DNA from: Imbricaverruca yamaguchii
Taxonomy: Eukaryota > Arthropoda > Thecostraca > Neoverrucidae
Assembly: GCA_034440575.1 (NCBI GenBank)
Contig: JAOTOL010001635.1
Span: forward strand, 3,261,001-3,325,000
Direction of reading: 5' to 3'
DNA length: 64,000 bases
The notes beneath the pieces are model-generated. The model saw only the letters and a program-made list of their open reading frames with translations, did not search any database and was not told the DNA's origin. The number at the start of each line of letters is the position of its first letter. The first letter of the stretch is position 1. The position numbers and the translations under genes are program-made. Positions 1 to 12,361 of this stretch are shown here, piece after piece.

Positions 1-791
1 GTTGCGCGCAGAAATGTGGCATACAATTTCCACATCAATTTGGCATGTTATGTCAAACTTTTGAAGTCAGGTCATCTAGGGTCAACGAGTTAATCTAGGT
101 GAAGTGAGGTCACCTGCAAAAATGTTCAACCAGTCGTCACGCTTTAACAGATACAGATATTTTAATAAAACTTTCAGCGTTTGCTTATTTTGAAAGATGC
201 AACGAAACGTAGAAGAGGAATTTTTCACTTTTTCCCCTTTTGACTACTCATAAGTTTTGCATATTTGCCTGTTATAGCTCAAATCGAAGATTCTGGCTAA
301 GGTAAGCATTTTTATTAGAGCATTAGAGCAAGTTCACTTCCAACAACATTTTTTGGTCTGCTCTACCAATTGGAGAAGGAAAATTAAGGAAATCTTGAAA
401 AATCAAAATTTTGAAATTTCAAAAAATATAATTTTGATTTTTGGGCGGCCAAGAAATGTTATGGCCCTGGTCGATTTCGGTATCCTATTCCCATTCCAAA
501 TAATTTTTGTTTTTTCACATATCCCCCAAAATGAACTCCCCAGAGCCAAAAGCATGACGTAAGTCGCGAAAAGTCGTGAGAATCTAGCCCCCTAGTGACA
601 TCAGTTTTGAGGGGAAACTTTTTGGGGGTGGACCCAGATCCTACTCGTCGAGCGCTTTCTAATGACACCTCTCACGTTTTCGTTCAACGCTTAGTTTGAA
701 TTTTAGAGTGGGCTTATTCTCTCCCCCTCCCCCTCCCCTCCCCCCAAGATACGGGGTGTGAGGATTTGACCAGAGAGATGGGGCAGGTTGA
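1..791 (+). mobile_element. MITE-1 copy A (left end outside window)
   Basis: Same layout as copy C: AGGTCATCTAGGGTCAACGA near the start, TAATAAAACTTTCAGCG, a CRE-like site (here TGACATCA), CGTCGAGCGCTTTCTAATGA and GGGGTGTGAGGATTTGACC. The right end reads GCAGGTTGA where intact copies have GCGGGTTAA. Confidence 0.82.
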
Positions 792-1500
792 TATTTACAG
801 AGATCATGGCACTGCCTTCGGAAGTGTGAACCATTAAGTACTTCTACAAACGCTAAGCAAATCAGGTTATCTTTCTAACTACGCATGGGTTATATATGTG
901 ATACAACATTTGCATGGTGTGCAGTCGTATCTGGCTGAATGGAAGCAGATGATTGCTGTGAATGGGAAGCGCTGCAGATGGATTCCGGCACCATGATAAA
1001 GGCCAGAGGGTGGGCTCGTTACCACGACTGCTCGGTGTTTTACATATTTGTGACCTGCCAGCATATGTGCGCAGACAAAGTGTCTGATGCTTCCTGACGA
1101 CATAAAGGTGCACCTTCTAGTGGACAATAACACAGACTCCACACGCCGCAGCGTGAACCTAATCATGTGTGTCAGGGGTATGTTCCATGGGGATAAGCAT
1201 TAAACCCAGCTAACTGCATAATGCCGACATTATCACTGCGACGCTCACAGACCAATGCGACTTACACAATTGATGCCATTCTTGAAAGAACAAATGTGAT
1301 AAGTGTCATTGGCGTATTCTAGGAAAGGCTCATGCTCATGCATAATGTAGTTATCGACAATAAAAGCCAACAGCCAAACAGGACTTCTCATGAGATTACT
1401 TCAAGACCTCAGTTGGTCATGATGAAGTGATAACGAAGATGGTATCCATGGCATCCAATCAGATGTTTGAAACACAATCAGATGTTGCACTCCTCGGCAA
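792..1500. other. Non-coding stretch
   Basis: Between MITE-1 copy A and exon L of gene B. Minus-strand frames here have no Cys pattern, splice support or repeat structure that I can identify. Confidence 0.5.
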
Positions 1501-1539
1501 GGAGACCATGTGGAACAGTGTGCATCTATGCTAGGTTAC

Positions 1540-1647
1540 CTCCAATGCACGCCTTGTCTGTGCAGCCAGCTAACCCTGTGCCACTACAAAAGCAGAAGTT
1601 GCAGTAGTCGCTATCCAGGAACACAGAACCAGGCAAGCAGTCCGCAT
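1540..1647 (-). CDS. Gene B exon L: pacifastin domain, Asp at inferred P1
   Basis: 108-nt phase 1-1 exon, acceptor CCGTCAG, donor GGAG then GTAACC. It has CLPGSVFL, YCNFCFC and CTDKAC. All six Cys are in place. The loop residue that is Leu or Phe in gene A is Asp here, which would not suit trypsin- or chymotrypsin-like enzymes and may mean altered specificity or loss of inhibition. It is the last gene B exon in the window; the donor implies more exons to the left. Confidence 0.82.
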
Positions 1648-1932
1648 CTGACGGAAGGTATGGATGCTAGCCATGACTCAGAAGACAACAGACACTGTCT
1701 CGGTCAGCATCTCATAAACTTTGTCATTGTGCAACACAATTTACGAGCATTGCGAAGCGAATTGGAAGCGTTAAAAGTCACACTCAGTCAACAATTCAGT
1801 CATTAGATATTTGAAACATTTTAGTCTTTAGCTTAAATTCACTTGTCACCGTCGAATCTACGGCAATGTTGTAAAGACTAGGCATGCTAAGATCCACCAG
1901 CACAACGTCAGGGGCCATCGATGGTGGCTCAC

Positions 1933-2142
1933 CTAGATCTTGCACCTTGACAATCCCGTCGTGGCAGATGACGAGTCTATTCTGTACGCGTGGCAGTTCA
2001 TAGGGGTTGGAGCAGGCGGCAGGCTTCTCGGGTGTTTGTCCGGGTTTGCACACCTTCCGAGTGCAGACGTACACACCGTTCTCACACTTGCACGTATTGC
2101 CACACTCGTCAATGTAGGCCGGGCCGTACTGACATTTAGGCA
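1933..2142 (-). CDS. Gene B exon G: pacifastin-like module plus tail
   Basis: 210-nt phase 1-1 exon, acceptor TGTTGCAG, donor CTAG then GTGAGC. It encodes CQYGPAYIDEC, CGNTCKC, CTRKVC, a tail with ACSNPY and LVICHDGIVKVQ. All eight Cys of the G type are present. It has diverged more from gene A's three G exons than those have from each other. Arg is the inferred P1. Confidence 0.83.
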   Translation of the reverse strand, partial: CLNVSTARPTLTSVAIRASVRTVCTSALGRCANPDKHPRSLPPAPTPMNCHAYRIDSSSATTGLSRCKI

Positions 2143-2159
2143 CTGCAACATAGGACGAT

Positions 2160-2335
2160 GTCAATATTATCGTTCGGCAGGCGTGGCAGGTCGAAGGCGT
2201 TGGAGCAGGATGCGAGCTTCACGGGTATTTGTCCGGGCTGGCACGCCTTGCGGGTGCAGCCGTACACACCGTAATGGCATTCGCACGTGTTGCCACACTC
2301 GTCAATGTAGGACGGGCCGTACTGACATTGAGGCG
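2160..2335 (-). pseudogene. Gene B truncated G exon
   Basis: Acceptor GCTGCAG at 2336-2338 is intact and the exon reads CQYGPSYIDEC, CGNTCEC, CTRKAC, ASCSNAFDLPRLPN. It then stops matching the other G exons at about 2160. Instead of RxVICHDGIVKVQDLG and a donor, it runs straight into the intron sequence that precedes the next G exon (ACATCGTCCTATGTTGCAG). A deletion between two neighbouring G units would produce this. If included in mRNA it would read into a stop before the next exon. Confidence 0.78.
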
Positions 2336-2366
2336 CTGCAACATAGGACATTGGCATTGATGTTAG

Positions 2367-4515
2367 CATGCGCACGTCCGGCGGTCCGCGAAAATTTCGC
2401 CGGTCTGGGGGTGGGGCAGATGTCTGCCCCCTAAGATCTCCAGAACTATGCTAGGTAGCGATAAAGAGAAAATGTCGTTAGATACCTGGTGACAAGCCAG
2501 TCGAAAATACTTCGGTCATTTTTATTTCAGGTCAATATTTAGGTTACTGGGCCATCATAGGTCAAATTCGACCAGATCGGATGGGACACTCAGATATTGA
2601 CACACATCTCATCACCTGTAACAGATAGAAGCAAACCGCGAAAGCTATTTGACATCCCATGAAATGTGCTACCGACGATACTCAGTGTGATTTAAGGTCA
2701 GGTCAATAAATAGGTCACCAGAGGTCCCCGAACTTGGATAAAATGTGTTGTAATTTTCCGGTACAGAATTTCTGACAGCATGGCGATTGAAAGCTGATTT
2801 CGCTATATATGACGAAAGACGCTTCCGATAGCAGACAATAGTTAGGTCAATATTTGACATTGAGTTCTGTTGATCCGAGGTCAAGGTCGTTTTTCTGACC
2901 TAGGTAGATCATGTCGCATATCATTAAAAACGTCTCAACAGGGGCACTTCGCTGGTATTAGCAATTTGCGTAACGTTTGGTTTCATACCTCATTGATGTT
3001 CGTAATATAATTTACTGCAGGATAATACACGGCTGCGTTGGTGAAAATGGTCGCACAAACGTTTGTGATTTATGCGCATCGTCCATCACTGATACCGTTC
3101 CGAATATTCCGAGACTATTCGCAAGAGACATGATAGAAAGGCACGATATTCAATACCGGGTCTTTATTGTAGTTGATAGGTACGGGAATGACGCATTCCA
3201 TTACACCAAACGATATATCTATGTCCAATGTTCACATATAATAATACTCGAGGCTTCGCTGATTACTCATCACCCCGTGTGTATTGAACTGCAGGTTACA
3301 CGCTCAGAACCCTTTTGTTCACACGCTCGGATCATATTTCCCTTACACCAATCGCCGCGGCGGCGGATTGTAAGGGATCATACTGGCAACATACTGGAAA
3401 TCTGTCCGATCTCTTGACATCGGACACAACTAGCTCTGTAGCAAAATCTGCCCATACGTATTTCATGTATAATGCAGTCTGTCATTGCATTCCCACCTAA
3501 CAATTTCAATGCAAGACAAAAGCAAGTAACTATGTAAAGGTGTTTGACAATTTACCACATTGTACTTGACCTGACCTGACCAGGTCAAATAGTAGGCATG
3601 TGACCTTAGATGGAAGGTGCTAAGTGAGCTAGGAACATTCGCAACTATTTTTGGCGCATGAAGGGGACAAACCGATTGGCGATGGTTTGATCACGTCAGT
3701 CCAATAATGTGAGAATTTTTCTTCTTCTTCAGATATGTGCGATGACCTAAGATGACCTTGCAGAGGTCATAGAGTAAATGATTGACTCGCAAATTCATTA
3801 ACGACCTTAAAGTGCATGAGATTTACACAGGACAATCGAGGCAAACTACGTACCCAAGCAGGAATACTTTTTACTCCGAACTATGACCTCAGGTCAAGGT
3901 CATGAGGTAGCCTAGGGAGGTCATGTAGTGCATCAATCGACACGTCTTGGCGATACAAGTACAACGACGGTATTTTTGGCCGTCTATCTCAATGCTGTGC
4001 GATGTAGATCACTAAGCTCACTGAGCTCACTGAGACTAGTGGTCACTGAGCAAAAATGTCGGTGGTAACATTGAGAATAGCTTCCAACTGCATGTCATAA
4101 CCGATGTGAGGTCATTCCGAGAGCAAATATGTCGCAAGGAAACATTTGTATATTTTACCATAGACCTACAATGGGGGAAACCACGATCGCGACCTGACCG
4201 CAGGTGACTGAAAAACTATATTCCTGATGAGATCATTCAGTGTTATAAGTTTGAAATACTGTGGAATTGAATTTTAATTATTGAATTTGAAATATTGTCC
4301 CCAGTTATTGTGAAGTGATGTCACCTAGAACTCCGAGGGGTGTTGGATCACTTCGCTTGACCTGGTGACACGACTTGAGATGGCATAGGGTATAAAATTA
4401 TGACGATATTCGGAAAAGACTAATGAGCAACCATACAAGGTTCGGCCTTGCTAACCCGATTAGTATGGCGGTAAATTAAGAAAAATTGCAGGGGGCAGAT
4501 ATCTCCGCCCGGACG
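2367..4515. mobile_element. 2.1-kb inverted-repeat element (possible DNA transposon)
   Basis: The left end GCGCACGTCCGGCGG with GGGGCAGATGTCTGCCCCCT matches the reverse complement of the right end (GCGTACGTCCGGGCGG, AGATATCTGCCCCCTGC). The interior has many AGGTCA words (AGGTCAAGGTCATGAGG at about 3890). No transposase recognised. Terminal sites are approximate. Confidence 0.6.
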
Positions 4516-4519
4516 TACG

Positions 4520-5298
4520 CGTGTCTATCCGGTCAGATCGTCACACTCTCGGGTGACTGATAGCAACCCCCTCTAAAATCCAAACTAAGCGCCGTATGAA
4601 AACGAAAGAGATGTCGGCGGAAGAGTGGGGTCAGACCCTCGCCCCTCCCCCTCCTAACAAAAATACCAAAAAAAGTGACGTCACGTGATCTAGAATTTCA
4701 CGATTTACATCATGCTTTTGGCACTGGGGACGTCATTTTGGATGACATTTGAAAAAGCAAAAGTGATTTGAAATCAGAAAAGGAGAGAGAAATCGACCAG
4801 GATAATAAAAATAACTTTAGTCACCCAAAAATCAAATTTATTTTTTGAAATTTCAATGCTCTGACTTTTCATGTTTTCTTTCATTTTCTTTTTCTAATGG
4901 GTAGAGCGGACCGAAAAACGTAGTTCGATGTGTTCGAACAAAAATGTTTACTTTAGCCAGAATCTTCGACTCTAATAGACAAATATCCAAAACTAATAAG
5001 TAATAAAAAACGGGGGGAAAATTAAAAATCGACTTGTACGATTTGTTGAGTCCCTAAAGATAAGCAAACGCTGAAAGTCTCATTAGAATATATGTAACCG
5101 TGAAAGCGTGAACTTTTTGGTTGAACTTTTTGAGGTGGCCTCGCTTGACCTCGACTCACTCAAAAGTTTGCTACAATATGCCAAATTGATGTTGGGAAAG
5201 GTATGCCTAATTTCGGCGCGTTGCCGCGCGCAGATTTGTCACTAGCCTCAAAAAATCTGAGGGGGCGGTTGAAACCCCTCAGAGACGACGCGCTTAAT
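4520..5298 (-). mobile_element. MITE-1 copy B
   Basis: Reverse orientation relative to copy C. Contains CCAAACTAAGCGCC, GTGACGTCAC, TAAGCAAACGCTGAAAGT and GAGGGGGCGGTTGAAACCCC. The ends are degraded (GACGCGCTTAAT at the right). It abuts the inverted-repeat element at 2367-4515. Confidence 0.78.
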
Positions 5299-5299
5299 A

Positions 5300-6410
5300 C
5301 ACCTGCCAATGTAGGGCTAGACGTACAGGCATGACAATGCTGAAGCTGCTGCAAGACATGCTACTGTCAGCAAGCGTGTCTGCCGAACTCGTACTGGTCA
5401 TATCGAGCTGACCTGGACACAAGTGACAAGAAGGATCGCAAATGGTGCGACTTTTTACATCTTTAGCTGTGCATACTTTTTCACACTGTTGGACGTTTTA
5501 GACCTCGACATTTGGACGTCAAACCCTCCTCGACGTTTTTGAAAATGCAATGAGGAACAGTCAAATGCGATGGATAATAGATGGTGATGGGAAATTCACT
5601 ACGACGATGCGAAGGCCGAGTTGCTCAATCACACGTTTACGGGAAAATGGACCGATGTGAACGTGGTGAGCTTCAAAAAATGTTTGAGTATTCATTGGAT
5701 CCACTATTCTACTATTTGTGTCCGCGTTTCAGAGGAATGTGTCCATTGCATGCCTGTTAGTTCTAGCTTACACAAGGTCTGTTCCAAAGACAATATAACT
5801 GCGCGTTCGTTTCATGAATGTGCGTAAGTTCCGGTCATTTCGGTGACAACCATGTGCACCCTCTCTGTCATATAGCGTATTCACAAGGATGAGGAAACCT
5901 GCTAATGCTGTACCAACACTTAAGTAAATATTTAAAACTCTGTATCTAGCTTTTGCTCTGCATCGTTACTGTAGAGAAGCTCCGTGCCTAGTAGTGATAG
6001 TCTAGCTTTTCCTCGCGACGCCACAAGTCAGTCGCACGTTTAATAGCTCTCCCCACTTCCATCGATTCCGTTCCGCACGCCGAAGTCTAGCGATGTTCGT
6101 AATGCACACACACATATTTGAAAGGAACGTTTATTGTATGTACTGGCTTTTATCGTGAGTAACATTTGTGCACAGTTATGGTAGAAACTTTTGATTTCTG
6201 TTCTAGTATCAGAATAGTTCGATCTCTTCCAGACTTCGTCAGTCCTGGTGTGTTCTATGATGTCCCAAATCTCGCGTATTAAAGTATCAACGGTTGACTA
6301 TTATCACCCTGCTTACATTTGGTTTGGCTTACTATCTTACCCTACCTGCATGACACTTTTCATTATACACACAAGATTGTCGGTAATATTCCCTTCCAAG
6401 CACAGGCCTG
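5300..6410. other. Gene B intron, nothing recognised
   Basis: Intron sequence between D3 and the G exons. No exon, SINE or repeat was identified. Confidence 0.5.
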
Positions 6411-6411
6411 G

Positions 6412-6755
6412 GCGCAATGCCACCCCACATTTATTGCAATGCACATCAACCTGGGAGTAATGCCACCCCTCCTCTTGCCACAATACATATAACCATGGGG
6501 TGATGCCACTCCTCCCCTTGCCACACTACACACAAGCCTGTGTGTGATGCCACTCTTCCTCTTGTCACACTACACACAGGCCTGTGCGTACTGCCACCCC
6601 TCCCCTTGCCACAATACACACAAGCCTGTGCGTGGTGCCACACCTCCCATTGCCACAATGTGCACAAACTTGGGTGTAATACCACCCTACCAACCTTGCC
6701 AAAATTCCCTCCCCTTGTCGCAATACGCACAAGCATGTGGGTAATGGCACCCACC
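6412..6755. repeat. 43-44-bp minisatellite, interrupted by MITE-1 copy C
   Basis: About eight units of GCCACCCCTCCCCTTGCCAC followed by AATACACACAAGCCTGTG. A further partial unit resumes at 7549-7610 after the MITE. Confidence 0.8.
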
Positions 6756-6761
6756 CCTTAA

Positions 6762-7544
6762 CCCGTCCCGTCTCGGGGGGTTTTCAACCGCCCGCCCCCC
6801 TCAGTTTTTTCGCGGATAGCGGACGAACGGCTCGCGGCAGCGCGCCCAAATTTGACATACCTTTTCCCACGTCAATTTGACATGCTGATTCAACATTTTT
6901 AGGTCAGGTTCTCTAGGGTCAACGAGTTAGTCAAGGTCAAGCGAGGTCACCCCAAAAAAGTTCAACCAGTCGTCACGCTTTAACGGATACAGATATTTTA
7001 ATGAAACTTTCAGCGTTTGCTTATCTTTACGGATGCATCAAAACGTATGAGAGGATTTTTTTTCCGTTTTTGACTACATATAAATTTTGCATATTTGACA
7101 AATTGCAGTTCAAATACAGGATTCTGACAAAAGTAAGCATTCTTTTAGGGCAAGTTGACTTCCAGCAACGTTTCTCGGTTTGCTCTACCCATTAGAATAG
7201 GAAAATTAAAGAAAACTTTAACTAAAAATTTTGAAGAAAAAAATATTTTGTGGGGGCGAAAAAATGGCCCTGGCCGATTTCACCGTCCTTTTCTCACTCC
7301 AAATACTTTTTTTTCATATATCCCAAAAAATGAACTCCCAGAGTCAAAAACATAATGTAAGTCGTGAAAAGTCGTTGAAATCCAGCCACCTGGTTACGTC
7401 ACCATTGGGAGGGGGGATTGCTTTAGAGGGTGGACTCTGACCCTACTCGTCGAGCGCTTTATGATGCCACCTCTTTCGTTTTCGTGTGATGCCCCCCCCC
7501 CCCCGAGACAGGGTGTGAGGATTTGACGGGAAAGACGGCGCGGG
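6762..7544 (+). mobile_element. MITE-1 copy C, intact, TTAA on both sides
   Basis: 783 bp between TTAA 6758-6761 and TTAA 7545-7548. Termini are CCCGTCCCGTCTC and, reverse-complemented, CCCGCGCCGTCTT, i.e. inverted repeats beginning CCC after a TTAA target duplication, the signature of piggyBac-type elements. It has no transposase frame, so it is non-autonomous. It sits inside the 43-bp minisatellite. Confidence 0.85.
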
Positions 7545-7610
7545 TTAACACAATAAATACAAGCCAGGGCGTAATGCCATCCCTCCCCTTCCCACAATGC
7601 ACAAACCCAC

Positions 7611-8889
7611 GAATGCCAGTCCGATGAGGCGGTGTCACGAAAGCGACTCGTGTTCAGAGTGCAGCTACAGCAACACAATGACAACCAGTTGCCATGACAG
7701 AGCTATGACAGAGCTGCCATAGCCTCTAGGTATGATGCTGTCATTGTGAAAAGTCATGCATTAAATAGTGAAGTTCCTTTACATCTTCACCAGAGCAGTC
7801 CATCTTACAACATTGCCTGAACACGTACTTGTCTGATTCCTGGGTGCCGACTTGCTACATATTGGAAAACTTGGCCTTCTCCTATGCTGTGTGCGTGTGT
7901 GTGTCAGTGTGTTTATCAGCCTGCCACCGTGCGGTGATGTCGGCTGTTTCCGCGTGTGTGTTGTTGGTGATTTAGACTTGTGCTAGTTTTGGGTGCGGAG
8001 TGAAGGGGTGCGAGGTGTATCGTGGCGAGGATAAGACAGAGTGAAGAAGAATAAAGCTGGCTTGTTGAGGTGTGTCGAGGTAGAGCTGAACCGTCTTGAA
8101 GTTTGAAGCGTATTCATGAGTAGAGTTGAGTTTGCTTGTAGTAGACAGATGAATAGTATATTCCCGTGAGGGCAATGGTTATTAGCATTGTTACGGGACG
8201 CTAGGTCGTGACCGCTCAGCCCGCACCTTGGGGCGCGGCGCGCAACTCAGCGGGCTGTTCCCGCCACCTTTAGCGGCATCGAACTACTACTACAATCTAT
8301 ACTTACTGCCGGTAGATGTCCCGCCCGGCGGACCACTCGCGGAATTTCCGGTTACCGAACAAAACCAGGAAGAAGAAACTTGCGGGATTAATCGGCCAGT
8401 ACACGTTCGTAAATCTCAAATATAATAGTCAGATTGGAACAAGCAGTATTACTAAGTTCCGCGCAGAAATTAATTCACAGCTGAAATGTGTTGATATCTG
8501 GCAAGCAACGTCCCTCTTCCCGCCGCAGCCGAGCACCTTCCGGCCGGAACAACGGAAGAGCAGGGTTGATAGTCGTTTCCCGGGTGCCGTGACAACCAAG
8601 CTCCCGCAATCGTGCTCAGTGACCCGCCATGGGCCCAAAGAGAAAACCGACCGGTACCGCCAAGGCGAAATGTATGTTGATAGCCCCTCCCCGGGCCCAC
8701 ACCAGTATGCGCCACGTACGCCACCATTTCTCCCACCGCTCTAGAACCTACGCACCGGTAACTGGAACTACCGAGGTCACCCAAGAATGGATCTGGCCTA
8801 ACCATTGGATGGTCGTCACCGTTACGTGCAAGCACCTCGGCGCCCCCGTTATACATTCTGGTCCGCCCTGGGCGGCGTCACAGTGAAGG
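7611..8889. other. Gene B intron with GC-rich open frames
   Basis: Several overlapping frames on both strands at 8228-8886. None has homology, start context or splice sites I can defend. Confidence 0.4.
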
Positions 8890-9560
8890 TCACGCATCAG
8901 GGCCTGTCCGTTGGCTGATGCTGCGGTTCAGGTTTCACCGACCACATGCGCCGGCTTGGCTGTCCGCTGACATAACGAACACGGTACCGATTCACAGTTT
9001 CAATGCAATGGGCCTGACATACCGCTCATGTCACTGGTAAAGCCCCACTGACTGCATACAGTTCTCGGGCCCGGCTCTCCGCCGATGCCACTGCCATGGT
9101 TCCATTCGTTAATTGTACCCTGCCATCAGCGGCACCACGGGTACAGTTCTCCTACCCGGACCACTGTAGGAGTCTGGCTGCCCGCTGCCGCCTCCGATGG
9201 GGCCTCCCTGATGCCTGTGACACGGCCCCTCATGACAAGGTCACATGGACCTGGCCGCCCGCTGCCGCCTCCCATCAGGCACACCGATGCTTCTGTTAAA
9301 ACTCCCCTCACAAGGTCACATGGGCCTGGCCGTTCGCTGACGCAGCCAATAAGACCCAGCTGACGGATTACATTTGGGCCTGGTCATCCGCCGACCCCTA
9401 CGATAAGGCCTCCCTGATGCATCTGGTATGACCTCTGCTACGGTTACTCATAGGCCTGTTCGTCCGCTGACGCCTCTGATAAGGCCACACCTCTGGTCAG
9501 GCCCACTGACAAGGTCACATGGCTGTCCGCTGGCGCCACTGCTGACCAGGTCATGCACTG
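8890..9560. repeat. Degenerate GC-rich minisatellite, gene B intron
   Basis: Variants of GGGCCTGGCCGTCCGCTGACGC recur every 50-60 bp between about 8.9 and 9.56 kb, downstream of the D3 donor. Several open frames cross it but none is conserved between units. Confidence 0.65.
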
Positions 9561-10011
9561 GGCTCTGGCGGTTCACATACACCGTTGCGGTCCCACGGAC
9601 CATACCAGACACCAGGTCCTGGTCGCCCGCGACCGCCAGCATTAAGGTCCCTCTGACCTGCCAGGTCGCGGCCAAGACACACCGACCGCCAGTACTTGGC
9701 ACATGTTCCCTGTCGGCAGAGTCCCTAGCCAAGGCCGCAACCACCATCCGCACCGCACGGCCCCGCGCGACACCGATTGCGCCGCCTGCGGCACGAAGTC
9801 ACTGTCCACTTTTCAGAAACTGGTACTTTGGTTCGATCGCAACAGTGCTGGAACGCAATCTGCATGCATTGTGAAAGCAAATATACCTTGAGCGATTGGT
9901 GCTTAATGCACATCAGGTGCATTGGATGATGAAGTTCGTGGCCCAGTCCTGACGTATGGCATAACACCCACCGCCGCCAGGTTAGCTGCTGCATCAGCGT
10001 TGACGCCTCAC

Positions 10012-10215
10012 CAGGTTTGCAAGTCTTGGTGGCGAACTGTGCGGCCTTGAGGACGAAGCCGGGCGGACACGGCTCGTCGATCCCGACAGTGATGTCGCCC
10101 TTGTCGAGGCGCGGGCCGCACTGGCAATACTTGCAGTAGCTGTCAGCACCGACCACCCCGCAGTCGGCAGGACACTCGCGGTACTGTGCGTCACACACCT
10201 GCAGATCGCCGTATT
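10012..10215 (-). CDS. Gene B exon D3: 8-Cys CPADCG module
   Basis: 204-nt phase 1-1 exon, acceptor TCTGGCAG-type (CGGCAG), donor CCTG then GTGAGG. It has QVCDAQYRECPADCG, SYCKYCQCG, EPCPPG and KTCKPG. Nearly identical to gene A's D3 (48656-48859), the best-conserved pair between the two genes, consistent with recent duplication or gene conversion. A minisatellite lies upstream at 10540-10760 and another downstream at 8890-9560. Confidence 0.8.
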
Positions 10216-10539
10216 CTGCCGGGCGTCGACGAGCAGTCACTGGGAGCTCTGACACGTTATAGACCCATCCTTGCGGCACCGAGTCAACCACGCTGCCCTA
10301 ACCATCCAAAATAGACTTTCCCACTCTGAACAAGCTTCAGACCCACAAATTCTGACGAGACTAGCCCCGCATACAAGCCTCCCGCCCAGACAGATCTCTG
10401 GTCCATTCCTCCGGCCCTAACCACCCACAGACCCACCACTCGGAACCCAACTATCCCCAGAGCCACCTCTTCGTCCCGACCAATCCCAAAATCACCTGTC
10501 TTGTTCTGACTGTGCCCAGATTTACCCCTCCCATCCCAT

Positions 10540-10760
10540 CCAGCACCGTGACCACCCCTCCGGTCCTGACGTACATCAGGTCAAGCCCTACGGCTCTGTC
10601 CAGCACCGTGTCCACCCTCCACACCCCCACCCCACACCCCGATACTGACGGGCACCGGGTCAAGCCCTACGGTTCTGTCCAGCACCATGTCCACCCCTCC
10701 GGTGCTGACGTACACCTGGTCAAGCCCTACAACTCTGCCCAGCACCGGCTACACTCCGGG
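10540..10760. repeat. About 60-bp intron minisatellite, gene B P4-D3 intron
   Basis: About four units of CTCCGGTCCTGACGTACA, then GGTCAAGCCCTACGG and CTGTCCAGCACCGTGTCCACC. Same intron as the gene A array at 48940-49400, and CCGGNCCTGACG is shared, so they are probably related. Confidence 0.75.
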
Positions 10761-11094
10761 TGTGGTGATGGCCGGCTCAGGTGGCCAGCACCTGTTATCC
10801 GGTGTTGTTTGTTAGTTATTTGAACTTTAAGGCGCATCGGTTACATAGCGGCCATGGCTCGTGATCCATGACTGACCGCCATATGTAGGCCCGTGCAGGA
10901 TACGTTTTCTCGACACTAGAACATAGAACACTTACAGGCACACACAAAGATGGAGTTAAAAGGTGGAGTTACGTGATATGGATGGTACCGTCCCGACATG
11001 TGTGCAAATAGTTGGTTGGGTTGGGATGGCCAGAACTACAGCACCGCACTCAATACCCATTAGGGTGCGCTGACACTCCCCACATGATACCGAC

Positions 11095-11193
11095 TGGAGA
11101 GATTGCAGTCCCGTTTGGTGCAGGTCGGGACTCCGTCCTTCTGGCACAGGCAGATGTCGCACTTGATGTTGTAGGTGGTGCCTGGGACGCATT
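11095..11193 (-). CDS. Gene B exon P4: pacifastin domain with weak donor
   Basis: 99-nt phase 1-1 exon, acceptor TGTTTCAG. It encodes CVPGTTYNIKC, CDICLC and CTKRDC, spacing exact for pacifastin, Lys as inferred P1. The donor aligns with gene A's CCCG|GTGGGT but reads TCCA|GTCGGT: GT is kept and the flanking consensus is poor. Skipping this exon would preserve the frame. Paralogue: 49708-49806. Confidence 0.83.
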
Positions 11194-11497
11194 CTGAAAC
11201 ATGACACGGATCTAATCAGTGTCAGTTATCCATTCAAGATATTGTCACTTGCTCCCAGTATGGGCATGCCGGCAACCATCAACAGGTCATCTCATGACCG
11301 GCAATATTGTCGTCAACTGAACTAGCATCCATATACACACTTCGAACTTCAAACGGTACAGCTGAAAATTAATTGGAAAGGAACACTTAATCACTCCCGG
11401 CTACTTATGCTCTAGGGGTTCCTACGTAGTTGACTACGGGTTCGCCATAGAGAAAGAAAAAGAGGGAACAACAGTGCATGCCGTAGTCTCCGGGCTA

Positions 11498-11692
11498 TTG
11501 CCATGCCCTTACGAAATATCTACGATCCCTTACGGACAAATACAGGCCCTGTCTACGACATTTTACCAAGATTACGGACCCATACGAAGGTGTACATCCT
11601 TTCACTTAAGCATACGAGTCCTTACGAACGTCTACGGGACCTCACGGACATCTACTGTCCCTCACGGACGTCTACGGGCACAATGCCGGTCG
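11498..11692. repeat. Degenerate short tandem repeat
   Basis: Imperfect units of CTCACGGACGTCTACGGG at about 20-25 bp spacing in the gene B D2-P4 intron. Confidence 0.55.
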
Positions 11693-12361
11693 AGGACGCT
11701 GACGTCTTAACTCAGTGAAGATATTTTGTGGAGAAACATTGCACAACCTACCCCCTACCGTACCCTGAATAGCCAATCTTTCAAATGAAGCCGACATCTT
11801 ACATCTGTGTCAGCTTAGGTGATTTACATTCCTGGTATATACAGGTGTACAAGAGCTGACTCTAATGTAAATTAAATGGCCTCTAATGCAAATGAAATGG
11901 CCTGTAATGCAAATTAAAACAAACAAAAAATTGTCATAAACAATGTGCTAATATCGGGATCAGGTAGTCAAACTCCAAGGACGTTGCAATGTGTGGTTAG
12001 GGCATCCTTCGCGAAATCCGATCCTCCCTTTGGACAATGCTTGACTACGTTCTTGTCATAATGTGCATATATGCGGAATGGATAATTTTCAACAATGCGA
12101 TTTCCTTCTCTCGATACAAACATCGGCAGATACTGACAAAACAAGTTGCCGCTGAGTCATGGTTCAAGGCACAGGCTACCAAACAGATGACCAGCGAATA
12201 CCAGACAGCTGTTCAAAATCGCAGGCACCTTCTCCCTTCCACCCCTCCCCGCTCCCACGATCGTCAGTCAGGGCCGAGGTATGGCGACGGCAGTTGATGT
12301 CCTCGGGCACTCCAGGTCGTCAGTTAGTGCTCACGTCTGGCAACGGCCGGCTGCCACTCAC

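Noticed and set aside
8228..8886. GC-rich protein-coding gene
   Set aside because: Overlapping frames on both strands are equally open; no homology, and the region lies within an intron of gene B.
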